A stretch of DNA of 64,000 nt, taken from Aliiroseovarius crassostreae (GTDB lineage: Bacteria > Pseudomonadota > Alphaproteobacteria > Rhodobacterales > Rhodobacteraceae). The notes beneath the pieces were generated by a model. The model saw only the letters and a program-made list of their open reading frames with translations. It did no database searches and was not told the origin of the DNA. The first letter of the stretch is position 1; the number at the start of each line of letters is the position of its first letter. Positions 48,820 to 57,114 of this stretch are shown one piece after another. The stretch spans positions 186,001 through 250,000 of the forward strand of contig NZ_LKBA01000001.1 in NCBI RefSeq assembly GCF_001307765.1, given 5' to 3'. A program made the translations under genes and the position numbers.

Positions 48820-49349
48820 GTTCATCCACTGCCCGGCAGGGTCATGCGCAGCATGATCCCGAGAGGGGAAGAGCATACCGCGATTTCCCGACCAACCGTC
48901 TTTGCGAGGTCATGGATGTCAGTTCACGTGGTCTGCGGGCCTTCCGCAGTCGTCCCGCCAGCCGCAGGCAGCGGTCCGATCTGGTGACGCTGGCACATAT
49001 CAAAGAGCAGTCGCGTCTCAGTTTGGGCAGCTATGGCAGAGCGCGCATGACGGAAGAGCTGAAAGAGATTGGCCTGAACGTCGGGCACCGCCGTGTAGGC
49101 CGCTTGATGCGTCAGAACGGCATATCCGTTGTGAGAACCCGCAAACACAAGGTGACAACCGACAGCACTCACACGTTCAACATTGCGCCGAACCTGTTGG
49201 ATCGCAACTTTACTGCTGACCAGCCCAACCAAAAATGGGCGGGCGATATCAGCTATGTCGGGACGCGTGAGGGATGGCTGTATCTGGCCGTCGTTCTGGG
49301 CCTGCATTCTCGACGTGTGATCGGCTGGCCCCCCTCTTATGCATGTTAA
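48809..49349 (+). pseudogene. IS3-family transposase OrfB, interrupted and truncated
   Basis: OrfB starts as MRFRFI at 48809, is broken by a hairpin element (48828-48868), and resumes out of frame (FPTNRLCEVMDVSSRGLRAFRS). It is then open as QKWAGDISYVGTREGWLYLAVVLGLHSRRVIGW before the frame is lost near 49345. The first catalytic aspartate region is present (WAGDISYV), but the middle and last parts are not continuous. Confidence 0.82.
48828..48868 (+). repeat. IS-associated hairpin element, copy 2
   Basis: GCCCGGCAGGGT is followed by CATGC-GCA-GCATG and ATCCCGAGAGGGG. It interrupts orfB just after its sixth codon, in the same orientation as the transposase. Confidence 0.8.
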
Positions 49350-49428
49350 CATACACTGCGGGGGCAGCGGATGAGCGGCAAAGGCAATTGCTACGATAAC
49401 CCGGCGCTCGAAACCTTCTTCAAAACGA

Positions 49429-50232
49429 TCAGAGGCTGTTCGCTCCCTGCAGTTTCAAGATAACACCTTCAAAAAAAGACCTTATAGCCAAACGCCCCCA
49501 ATCAACGGCTGAGACGTAGCTATCAAGTAGGGGGTCAAGTTGGGGAACTGCTTCGGCGAGGGTTGGAGCGTATGCGTACAGAAGCAGCAAGATCAGGGCG
49601 AGCCCGACGCTCAACATAAACCCTTTGCGATATCCGCTACGGGTCTTTGATGTGGCTGGATCACTGCCTTCCTGCTCTATCCCATCCCCTTGCTGGGCAT
49701 CGAGAGTAGAGTTGATTTCCTCGATGTCAGGCAGCAGATCTCGTCCACGACCTTCGGTAAGTGCCTGGGTGGCTTCGAAATCATCGTCGGCACCGCGAAG
49801 TCGCGCCATACGTTCGCGTATGGATTGCCGTTGCGCCTCTTCCTCATCAAACTCTTCCAAACCCATTTCGGTTTGGGTTTCGATCTGTTCCTGATGTGAT
49901 TGACGCGCTTCCAATTCGCGCTGCGCTTCCTCTTGCAGGATTGTCTGCACGTCTGGGCTCAGGGAGCGCCGTGGCGGCGTTTCCTCTGCAGCTGAATGAT
50001 CGGATGTAGGGTCAGAAACCAGCTCTTGCTCCGGCTCTTCCTCCTGAAGGATCTCTTCTGCCTCGATCACGGCGGGATCCATGATCGCTTCGGCGGTGTC
50101 TTCCGGCATCTGGGCGCCGCGTTGAAACCAGGCGTGGCCACACGCAGAACACTGCACATCACGCCCAGTCTCAGGCATGACGCGATCATCAACCTCGTAT
50201 TGTGCTCCGCAATTGGGGCAAACCAAACGCAT
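49429..50232 (-). CDS. zinc-ribbon membrane protein
   Basis: A 267-residue protein with an N-terminal MJ0042-type zinc ribbon (CPNCGAQYEVDD ... VQCSACGHAWFQ), a long acidic Glu/Gln-rich linker with coiled-coil character (~40-190) and one membrane span near 205-225 (GFMLSVGLALILLLLYAYAP). Zinc-ribbon plus single-span proteins of this shape are commonly found next to ftsE in Rhodobacterales. An IS3 remnant touches the 3' end at 49429-49432, so the last residues may be altered. The function is unknown. Confidence 0.78.
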   Translation of the reverse strand: MRLVCPNCGAQYEVDDRVMPETGRDVQCSACGHAWFQRGAQMPEDTAEAIMDPAVIEAEEILQEEEPEQELVSDPTSDHSAAEETPPRRSLSPDVQTILQEEAQRELEARQSHQEQIETQTEMGLEEFDEEEAQRQSIRERMARLRGADDDFEATQALTEGRGRDLLPDIEEINSTLDAQQGDGIEQEGSDPATSKTRSGYRKGFMLSVGLALILLLLYAYAPTLAEAVPQLDPLLDSYVSAVDWGRLAIRSFFEGVILKLQGANSL

Positions 50233-50389
50233 TTTCTCACCCGTCCTGCCACCACAATGGGTGGCACCACCTGCCTTTTAAGATGTAATATGAGCAAGAT
50301 AGACCTGAAAACCGAACCAAGGCAATCATTACATTGAAACAATTGACCTTGTGGGGCAAAACTGTCGCCACATCAGGTGGGGGTAGAAA

Positions 50390-51064
50390 GTGATCGAGCT
50401 GACACAAGTGTCTTACGGGTATGGCGGCGGATCGCTTTTGCGTGACATGACGCTACAGATCCCACCGGGATCGTTTCATTTCCTGACCGGCCCTTCGGGG
50501 GCGGGGAAGACCACCTTCCTCAAGCTGTGTTACGGAGAACTGGTGCCGACCCATGGGGCGGCGACCCTTTTTGGGCAGGATACCCGGCAGATGAGCCGGG
50601 ACGACGTGGCTGTGGTTCGGCGCCGAATCGGGGTTGTTCACCAGGATTGCCAGTTCCTCGACCATCTATCGGTTGCTGAGAATATTGCGTTGCCTTTGGC
50701 GGTTGCGGGGCGCCCGATGAGCGACATGCAGGAACTGAATGAGCTTCTGGCCTGGGTTGGGTTAACCTCCCACGCCGATGCGCGCCCCCCGGAATTGTCC
50801 GGCGGTGAGCGGCAGAGGGCCGCACTGGCCCGGGCTGTGATCATGTCGCCGGATGTCATTTTGGCGGATGAGCCGACGGGCAATGTTGATTGGGACATGT
50901 CGTTGCGGTTGCTGACCTTGCTGGTCGAACTCAACAAACTGGGGAAAACCGTGTTGATTGCGACCCATGACATGAACCTGATCCGACAGGCAAAGGCGCT
51001 GGTGCCAACGCGGGTGCTGCGGATCTCAGGGGGTCAGTTACAGGCAGCGGGGGCAGACCTATGA
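50390..51064 (+). CDS. ftsE: cell division ATP-binding protein FtsE
   Basis: A 224-residue ABC ATPase. With FtsX it regulates peptidoglycan hydrolases at the septum. Walker A is GPSGAGKTTFLK, the signature is LSGGERQRAALARA, and Walker B is VILADEPTGNVD. The start is GTG at 50390 (IELTQVSYGYGGG). The stop overlaps the ftsX start by four bases. Confidence 0.95.
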   Translation: MIELTQVSYGYGGGSLLRDMTLQIPPGSFHFLTGPSGAGKTTFLKLCYGELVPTHGAATLFGQDTRQMSRDDVAVVRRRIGVVHQDCQFLDHLSVAENIALPLAVAGRPMSDMQELNELLAWVGLTSHADARPPELSGGERQRAALARAVIMSPDVILADEPTGNVDWDMSLRLLTLLVELNKLGKTVLIATHDMNLIRQAKALVPTRVLRISGGQLQAAGADL

Positions 51065-51966
51065 GCGTTCGGGTGAGGCAGCTTTTGCATCTGGTGTCTG
51101 GCGATGCACAGGCAGACCGGGTTGTGCCCCCAACGGGTTTTACGGCGCGCCTGACGGTATTTGCTGCAGGGGCTATGGCCTTTCTGGCGGTTTTTGCGCT
51201 TGCCCTGTCACTTGCCTCTGGGCGGCTTGCGGATCGCTGGGCGCAGGCGCTGGCGAAAAGTGCCACGATTCGCATCTCGGCGCCTGCGGATCAAATTGAC
51301 ATCCAGGTGCTGGCCGTGATGGAGGTGCTTGCGACCACAGAGGGGGTCAAAGAGGCCCGTCCACTGGGGGATGATGAGCAGCGCAAGCTGTTGGAGCCGT
51401 GGTTCGGGCCGGACCTGCCGCTGGAGCGTTTGCCCATCCCACGTCTTATCGAGGTGATCGAAGATGACACCGGCGTGGATGTCGAGGGGCTGCGCGCGCG
51501 TTTGGCAGGGGAGGCGCCGGGCGCTGTCTTTGATGATCATAACCGCTGGAGAGAGCCTCTGGTCAAAGCGGCCGGTCGGCTGCGCCTGTTGGGATACGCG
51601 GCCATGGGGTTGATCACCGCGCTGGCAGGGGTGGTTATTACCCTGGCGGCCTCAGCTGCCCTTTCCGCAAATGAACAGGTCATTCGGGTTTTGCGCCTTG
51701 TCGGCGCCCAGGATGCCTATATCGCCCGGGCTTTTGTGCGTCGGTACACCCTCAGGGCGTTCATGGGGGCGTTAGGTGGCACGGCGATTGGGATGATTGC
51801 AATCCTGCTGTTGCCCTCAGGTGTGGATCAGGGCAGTTTCCTGACCGGGCTTGGGTTCCAGGGGGGGCACTGGCTTTTGCCGCTGGGGATACCGCCCGTG
51901 GCTGCTTTTGTCGCCTTTATTGCAACCCGACAGGCCGCTTTGGCCACCTTGCAGGAGAAACGCTAA
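51061..51966 (+). CDS. ftsX: cell division protein FtsX
   Basis: A 301-residue membrane partner of FtsE. There is one hydrophobic helix at ~30-52 (LTVFAAGAMAFLAVFALALSLAS), a periplasmic segment to ~165, then three spans near ~180-200, ~240-255 and ~275-290. This is the standard four-span layout with the FtsX domain. Sequence conservation in the family is low, so placement next to ftsE decides the call. Confidence 0.93.
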   Translation: MSVRVRQLLHLVSGDAQADRVVPPTGFTARLTVFAAGAMAFLAVFALALSLASGRLADRWAQALAKSATIRISAPADQIDIQVLAVMEVLATTEGVKEARPLGDDEQRKLLEPWFGPDLPLERLPIPRLIEVIEDDTGVDVEGLRARLAGEAPGAVFDDHNRWREPLVKAAGRLRLLGYAAMGLITALAGVVITLAASAALSANEQVIRVLRLVGAQDAYIARAFVRRYTLRAFMGALGGTAIGMIAILLLPSGVDQGSFLTGLGFQGGHWLLPLGIPPVAAFVAFIATRQAALATLQEKR

Positions 51967-52715
51967 TGCGTCACGCCATTCAGTGGGTTCGCTCGCTTCT
52001 GTTCATCACCCAGATGTATCTGGTTCTTCCCATTATTGGCTTTGGTTTCATCCCTTTGATCTGGGTGAAGAAGGATTTTACCTTCGTGGCGATCCGCGCC
52101 TATTGCAATTGGGTGCGCTGGACGGCGTCCTGGATGGTGGGGCTGAAGTCCGAAATCCGGGGGGACGTGCCGCAAGATGAGGTGATCATTGCAGCCAAGC
52201 ATCAGAGTTTCTTTGATATTCTGTTGATTGCAAGCGTCCTTCCCCGTCCGAAATACATCATGAAGAAGCAACTGAAATGGGCGCCTGTGATTGGGCTTTA
52301 CGGCAAATACACCAATTCGGTTCCGGTGGATCGCGGCAAGCGCGGGGCAGCGATCAAGCAGATGGTGGCGGATGTGAAATCCGGTGCGGCGGCCCCGGGG
52401 CAGTTGGTGATTTTCCCGCAAGGCACACGTGTGGCGGCAGGCGCAGAGAAGCCGTATAAAGTCGGTGCTGGTGTGCTTTACAAGGAAACGGCGCAGGACG
52501 TGGTGCCGGCGGCCACCAATGTGGGTGTGTTTTGGAAACGCCACGGGATCATGCGATATCCTGGAACAGCTGTGGTGGAGTTCCTGCCACGGATTGAGGC
52601 GGGCAAGGACCTTAAGTCCTTCATGTCAGAGATGGAGGCCGCCGTGGAAACCCGGTCTAACGCACTGATGGAAGAGGCGGGGTTTGACCTAAAGACAGGG
52701 AAGCGCAACTTCTAG
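51966..52715 (+). CDS. plsC: 1-acyl-sn-glycerol-3-phosphate acyltransferase
   Basis: A 249-residue phospholipid-synthesis enzyme that acylates lysophosphatidate at the inner membrane. The catalytic HX4D motif appears as KHQSFFD (~75-81), and the second acyltransferase block as FPQGTRVAAGAEKPYKVG (~155-172). An N-terminal membrane segment spans ~10-35. It starts one base before the ftsX frame ends, so the three genes are one operon. Confidence 0.93.
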   Translation: MRHAIQWVRSLLFITQMYLVLPIIGFGFIPLIWVKKDFTFVAIRAYCNWVRWTASWMVGLKSEIRGDVPQDEVIIAAKHQSFFDILLIASVLPRPKYIMKKQLKWAPVIGLYGKYTNSVPVDRGKRGAAIKQMVADVKSGAAAPGQLVIFPQGTRVAAGAEKPYKVGAGVLYKETAQDVVPAATNVGVFWKRHGIMRYPGTAVVEFLPRIEAGKDLKSFMSEMEAAVETRSNALMEEAGFDLKTGKRNF

Positions 52716-52745
52716 GAAAACTAGAAAACTAGTTTTGAGGGGAAC

Positions 52746-53357
52746 ATGGAATATCTTGAAACAATAGAAGAGCTGGAGGCGCTTTATTCCTCCCCTTCAA
52801 AAGCGTCGCTTGTCAAAGTGGCAAAGCGCATGACCCCCACCTATCGCAAATGGATCATGGCATCCAAGTTCTGCGTGCTCAGCACTGTTGGCCCCGAAGG
52901 GACCGATGGCAGCCCGCGGGGGGATGACGGGCCGGTGGTGTTGGAGCTGGATGAGCGCCATATCGCGTTGCCGGACTGGAGGGGCAACAACCGGATCGAC
53001 AGTCTGCGCAATATTGTCCGCGACCCGCGCGTCTCTCTCATGTTCATGGTGCCGCATGTCGATATTGTTGTGCGCCTGAATGGGCGGGCCCGTCTGACGG
53101 TGGATGAGGCGCTGCGCCAAAGGTTTGCGCGTGCGCAGGGGGAAAAGCTCCCGGGGTTGGTGACCGTTGTGCAGATTGATGAAATCTATGCCCAATGCGC
53201 CAAATCCATCATGCGATCGGGGCTCTGGCGTGCGGATCATACTCCGCCCGATATTCCCAGCCTGGGGGAGATGTTGAAAGAACAGTCCTCGGGCGAATTT
53301 GATGGGGAGGCCTTCGATCGGGATTGGCCCAGCAAGGCGGCGCAGACACTTTGGTGA
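52746..53357 (+). CDS. pyridoxamine 5'-phosphate oxidase-family flavoprotein
   Basis: A 203-residue FMN-binding split-barrel protein, resembling the MSMEG_1061-type subgroup. FCVLSTVGPEGTDGSPRGD and DERHIALPDWRGNNRIDSLRNIVRDPRVSLMFMVP cover the flavin-binding strands. The substrate is not clear. It follows plsC by 30 bases and ends at a strong terminator. Confidence 0.82.
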   Translation: MEYLETIEELEALYSSPSKASLVKVAKRMTPTYRKWIMASKFCVLSTVGPEGTDGSPRGDDGPVVLELDERHIALPDWRGNNRIDSLRNIVRDPRVSLMFMVPHVDIVVRLNGRARLTVDEALRQRFARAQGEKLPGLVTVVQIDEIYAQCAKSIMRSGLWRADHTPPDIPSLGEMLKEQSSGEFDGEAFDRDWPSKAAQTLW

Positions 53358-53366
53358 TCTGACAAA

Positions 53367-53389
53367 AAAGGGCCCTCTCGGGGCCCTTT
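53367..53389. terminator. bidirectional intrinsic terminator between flavoprotein and accA
   Basis: AAAGGGCCC (53367-53375) pairs with GGGCCCTTT (53381-53389) across TCTCG. The flanking A-run and T-rich side suit both converging genes. Confidence 0.85.
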
Positions 53390-53412
53390 CTGTTTCTGAC
53401 GGAGGATTGCGA

Positions 53413-54378
53413 TCAGGCCGTAAGGCCCTGCGACCCCATCTTGAGGAATTTCTCGCGCCGCTCCTTTTTCAGGGCGTCGCCCTTCATGCGGTCCATAAGG
53501 GCCTTCAGTTCCTCTTCGATGGCTTTCCCAACGGCTTCGATTGTGCCTTTGCGGTCGCGTTGCGCACCGCCCATCGGCTCGTCGATAATCGTGTCGATCA
53601 CACCCAGTTTCTTGAGGTCTTGCGCGGTCAGACGAAGAGCTTCGGCGGCCTCCCGCATCTTCTCGGAGTCTTTCCACAGGATTGAGGCGCACCCTTCGGG
53701 GGAAATGACGGAATAGATCGAATGTTCCAGCATCATCACCGTATTGGCCGTGGCCAGAGCAACCGCACCACCGGACCCGCCTTCGCCGATGATCACCGAG
53801 ATCACCGGAACATTGGCGTTGAGGCAGCGTTCGGTCGAGCGGGCGATGGCTTCGGACTGGCCGCGCTCTTCGGCCCCCTTGCCCGGATAGGCGCCGGGTG
53901 TGTCGACAAGTGCCACGATGGGCAGGCCGAAACGATCCGCCAGATCCATCAGGCGGATGGCCTTGCGATACCCTTCCGGGCGGGCCATGCCGAAATTGCG
54001 TTCGATGCGGGACTTGGTATCGTGACCCTTTTCCTGCCCCATCACCACCACAGGCATATCCCCGATCCGGGCAAGCCCGCCCATGACGGCGTGGTCATCG
54101 GCAAAGTTCCGGTCACCGGCCAGCGGGGTGTATTCGGTGAACAGGGCGTCGATATAATCCTTGCAATGGGGGCGTTCCGGATGGCGCGCCACCTGGCATT
54201 TGCGCCAGGCTGTCAGGTTTTCGTAAAGCTCTTTCAGCAATGTGTCCGCCTTGGCGTCCAGCGCTGCGGCCTCACCCTCCACATCCATCTCTTCATTGGC
54301 TCGCGCCATGGCCCGCAGTTCTTCTGCCTTGCCTTCGATTTCTGCCAGTGGTTTTTCAAATTCGAGATAGTGAGTCAT
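53413..54378 (-). CDS. accA: acetyl-CoA carboxylase carboxyltransferase subunit alpha
   Basis: A 321-residue subunit that transfers carboxyl from biotin to acetyl-CoA, the first committed step of fatty-acid synthesis. [20 protein letters not shown] opens the protein. GFRKAIRLM-type ([39 protein letters not shown]) and [41 protein letters not shown] are near-invariant. The start at 54378 (MTHYLEFEK) is typical; the extension to 54432 is not. Confidence 0.97.
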   Translation of the reverse strand: MTHYLEFEKPLAEIEGKAEELRAMARANEEMDVEGEAAALDAKADTLLKELYENLTAWRKCQVARHPERPHCKDYIDALFTEYTPLAGDRNFADDHAVMGGLARIGDMPVVVMGQEKGHDTKSRIERNFGMARPEGYRKAIRLMDLADRFGLPIVALVDTPGAYPGKGAEERGQSEAIARSTERCLNANVPVISVIIGEGGSGGAVALATANTVMMLEHSIYSVISPEGCASILWKDSEKMREAAEALRLTAQDLKKLGVIDTIIDEPMGGAQRDRKGTIEAVGKAIEEELKALMDRMKGDALKKERREKFLKMGSQGLTA

Positions 54379-54551
54379 GGCCACGCCTGATTGATACCTG
54401 TTTCCTGCTATATGACGCTTGGGAAGCCGCATTGCAACGGCCAGCCCCCGGAAAACGCGCCTTGAGCCGGGTTGGGCGGAGGGACGTTTGGCAAGATTTA
54501 TGCACGGCTCTTGCGGCAGAAACAGGGGGAAAGGTCAGAAGGGGTGCTCAA

Positions 54552-54722
54552 ATGCGATATGAAGACCGGCTGGTCCGGGTGCTTAACCACATTCACGACA
54601 ATCCGAACGGCGATCTGTCGCTGGATACTCTGGCGGATGTTGCTGCGATGTCGCGTTTTCACGGGCACCGGGTGTTTCACGCCATGGCCGGTGAAACCTG
54701 TGCCCGAGGCGGAGCTGCGTAG
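54552..54722 (+). pseudogene. truncated AraC-family regulator
   Basis: 56 residues matching the first helix-turn-helix of an AraC-type DNA-binding domain (MRYEDRLVRVLNHIHDNPNG, then LDTLADVAAMSRFHGHRVFH). The second helix-turn-helix and any effector domain are missing; after GETCA the sequence changes to a non-family tail and stops. It is most likely a deletion remnant between accA and mcl1. Confidence 0.75.
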
Positions 54723-54788
54723 TTTTGCGTGGGCTGCTGGCGAAATCCCTGCCGCGTGGGCAGGGCCAGTTGGGGAAGAGAGGTCTGA

Positions 54789-55748
54789 TCAGCTATTGGC
54801 GATCAACTCTGCCTGGGCGACGATCACTTCGGCCTGTTTGATTGATGCGATGTCGACAAGGCGGCCCTTGTAGACAGTGGCGCCTTCGCCATTGGCCTTC
54901 GCCTGTTCCATCGCGGCCAGGATCTCGCGCGCTTCGGTGACGGCTTCTTCAGACGGGGTGAAGACCTCGTTTGCGAGAGCGATCTGTTTCGGGTGGATCG
55001 CCCATTTGCCCACCATGCCCAGCGTTGCCGAGCGCTTCGCCTGCGCGATGTAGCCCTCGTCGTCCGAAAAATCGCCGAACGGGCCGTCGACCGGCAAGAT
55101 GCCGTGGGTGCGGCAGGCGGCAACGATGGCAGCCTGTGCCCAGTGCCACGGGTCGGACCAGTGCTTCTCGCCTTCGCGCAGCATATAATAGTTTTCCTGC
55201 GTGCCGCCGATGCCGGTGGTCTGCATGCCCATCGAGGCTGCGAAATCAGCTGCGCCCAGCGACATGGCCTGCAGGCGGGGGCTGGATGCTGCGATGGCTT
55301 CGACATGGGCGATACCGGCAGCCGATTCGATGATCACTTCAAAGCTGACCGGCTTGGTGCGGCCCTTCGCGCGTTCGATTGCCGTGACCAGCGCGTCCAC
55401 CGCATAGACGTCTTCAGCACAACCCACTTTGGGGATCATGATCTGGTCGATGCGATCACCGGCTTGCTCCAGCAGGTCCACAACGTCGCGATACCAATAG
55501 GGCGTGTCGAGGCTGTTGATCCGTGCCGACATGTATTTGTTGCCCCAGTCGATCGTGTTCAGGGCCTCAATGATATTGGCGCGGGCAACGTCCTTGTCCG
55601 ACGGAGCAACCGAATCCTCGAGGTCCAGGTTGATCACGTCAGCAGCGGAAGCCGCCATTTTGGGGAACAGCTTGGTGTTTGATCCCGGGCCAAATAATTG
55701 GCAGCGGTTCGGGCGGGCCGGGGCGGTGGGTTGGATACGGAAGGACAT
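54789..55748 (-). CDS. mcl1: L-malyl-CoA/beta-methylmalyl-CoA lyase
   Basis: A 319-residue CitE-like TIM-barrel enzyme that reversibly cleaves malyl-CoA and beta-methylmalyl-CoA, releasing glyoxylate. It works in the ethylmalonyl-CoA pathway and glyoxylate assimilation. The N-terminal RCQLFGPGSNTKLFPKMAASAADVINLDLEDSVAPSDK and the VEVIIESAAG-like block (FEVIIESAAGIAHVEAIAAS) are those of Rhodobacterales Mcl1. The length equals the characterised enzyme's within a residue or two. Confidence 0.94.
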   Translation of the reverse strand: MSFRIQPTAPARPNRCQLFGPGSNTKLFPKMAASAADVINLDLEDSVAPSDKDVARANIIEALNTIDWGNKYMSARINSLDTPYWYRDVVDLLEQAGDRIDQIMIPKVGCAEDVYAVDALVTAIERAKGRTKPVSFEVIIESAAGIAHVEAIAASSPRLQAMSLGAADFAASMGMQTTGIGGTQENYYMLREGEKHWSDPWHWAQAAIVAACRTHGILPVDGPFGDFSDDEGYIAQAKRSATLGMVGKWAIHPKQIALANEVFTPSEEAVTEAREILAAMEQAKANGEGATVYKGRLVDIASIKQAEVIVAQAELIANS

Positions 55749-56032
55749 GCATCACCTCTGAGCAATGAAGTTGCGATTTTCTTGGCGCAATCGTTATGAA
55801 ATTGCGTGAGTTAAGGCAAGTTGATTTTGCGCTTGCAGCATTATGCCGCGCAGCGGCAATGTTCCTGCTACCGACAGCCTTGCAAAAGAAATTTGCGCCA
55901 AATTATCAAAAAGACGAAGAAACTTGTGCAAATTCCGCCAGCAGCCGTGCCTTCGCAAGAAAATGCGGCATTGAATCGTGAAAATGCCCATTGGGGAATA
56001 TTTAACACCAAAAAGAGGAAAGGGCCTAGGCC
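55749..56032. promoter_or_regulatory. divergent mcl1/dgcN control region with TTGCRCAA-like words
   Basis: 284 bases between divergent genes. Recurrent words are ATTTTGCGCTT (55824-55834), CTTGCAAAAG (55879-55888), TTTGCGCCAAAT (55892-55903) and TTGTGCAAAT (55924-55933). They resemble the TTTGCAAA-type sites of short-chain acyl-CoA regulators (PccR/ScfR type) in Rhodobacter. The link is an inference. Confidence 0.4.
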
Positions 56033-57034
56033 ATGATCAAAACTCCGTACCTGTTGTTCCTGGGTGATGCGCCTGATCAATTGGCCGCCAAGGTTGCCAT
56101 CGGCATCCGTGACTGGCGTCCGGAAAATGCCGTGGGGCAGTTCCGCATGGAGGGCTGTGGTGCGGACCTCGGTCTGACCGATATGACCTTGCAAGAAGCC
56201 AAGGCGGCAGGTGCGAAGACGCTGGTGGTTGGCGTGGCCAACCGCGGTGGTGTGATCTCGCAAGAGTGGAAGAAAGTGCTGGTGATGGCGCTTGAGGAAG
56301 GGTTTGACCTGGCCTCGGGCCTGCACAACCTGCTGCGCGATGAGCCGGATCTTGTGGCCGTGGCCGAAGCCACCGGGCAGGAACTGCATGACGTGCGGAT
56401 CCCCGAGGTGGATTACCCGATTGCCAATGGCAAAAAACGGACCGGAAAGCGCTGCCTGACCGTGGGCACTGATTGTTCGGTGGGCAAGATGTATACGGCC
56501 CTTTGCATGGACGCTGAAATGCGCAAGCGTGGCCTGAAGTCGACCTTCCGCGCCACCGGTCAGACCGGCATTCTGATCACCGGCGATGGTGTGCCGCTGG
56601 ACGCTGTGATTGCCGACTTCATGGCCGGTTCGGTTGAATGGCTAACCCCGGACAATGACGAAGATCACTGGGACCACATCGAGGGTCAGGGGTCGCTGTT
56701 CCACGTATCCTATTCGGGTGTGACCATGGCGCTGATCCATGGTGGCCAGCCGGACGCGCTGGTTCTGGCGCACGAGCCGACCCGCGCGCATATGCGTGGC
56801 CTGCCGGAATATACCCAGCCCTCGCTGGAAGCGCTGCGCGACACCGCGCTGAATCTGGCGAAGGTGGCAAACCCGGACTGCAAGGTCATCGGGATCTCGG
56901 TCAACACGCAGCATATGTCGGATGACGACGCCAAGGCTTATCTGGCCAAGGTCGAAGCTGACATGGGCCTGCCGGCGACCGATCCGTTCCGCTATGGCGC
57001 GGGCAAGCTGGTGGATGCGCTGGCAGCGATCTGA
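56033..57034 (+). CDS. dgcN: DUF1611 protein, D-glutamate N-acyltransferase DgcN-like
   Basis: A 333-residue DUF1611 protein. The N-terminal Rossmann-like domain and the C-terminal P-loop domain with GTDCSVGKM (145-153) are both present. Members paired with a DgcA racemase N-acylate D-glutamate as the first step of D-glutamate catabolism in marine bacteria. Here dgcA follows by 80 bases and a D-amino-acid aminotransferase lies nearby. The enzyme's acyl donor cannot be read from sequence. Confidence 0.85.
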   Translation: MIKTPYLLFLGDAPDQLAAKVAIGIRDWRPENAVGQFRMEGCGADLGLTDMTLQEAKAAGAKTLVVGVANRGGVISQEWKKVLVMALEEGFDLASGLHNLLRDEPDLVAVAEATGQELHDVRIPEVDYPIANGKKRTGKRCLTVGTDCSVGKMYTALCMDAEMRKRGLKSTFRATGQTGILITGDGVPLDAVIADFMAGSVEWLTPDNDEDHWDHIEGQGSLFHVSYSGVTMALIHGGQPDALVLAHEPTRAHMRGLPEYTQPSLEALRDTALNLAKVANPDCKVIGISVNTQHMSDDDAKAYLAKVEADMGLPATDPFRYGAGKLVDALAAI

Positions 57035-57056
57035 TAGGCCGTTGATGTGATCAGAA

Positions 57057-57108
57057 GGCTGGGGGCTTTGCCCCCAGACCCCCAAGGTATTTCAGGCAAG
57101 AAAAAGGC
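57057..57108 (+). repeat. GGGGCTTTGCCCC / AAGGTATTTCAGGCAAG motif, copy a
   Basis: A GGGGGCTTTGCCCCC hairpin (57061-57075) is followed by CCCAAGGTATTTCAGGCAAG (57082-57101) and an A-run just before dgcA. A nearly identical copy lies on the minus strand at 61700-61770. Confidence 0.68.
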
Positions 57109-57114
57109 GGGCGC

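Larger units (their letters stand above)
48462..49432 (+). mobile_element. degenerate IS3-family insertion sequence
   Basis: The left end begins near TGTGTGCGCTAAGTGGACC (48462-48480), resembling an IS3 inverted repeat. orfA is followed by orfB pieces. orfB is interrupted by a ~40-base hairpin element, frameshifted, and missing its centre; its last readable part (49370-49432) encodes SGKGNCYDNPALETFFKTIR. No right inverted repeat was identified, and the remnant ends against the zinc-ribbon gene. Confidence 0.82.
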
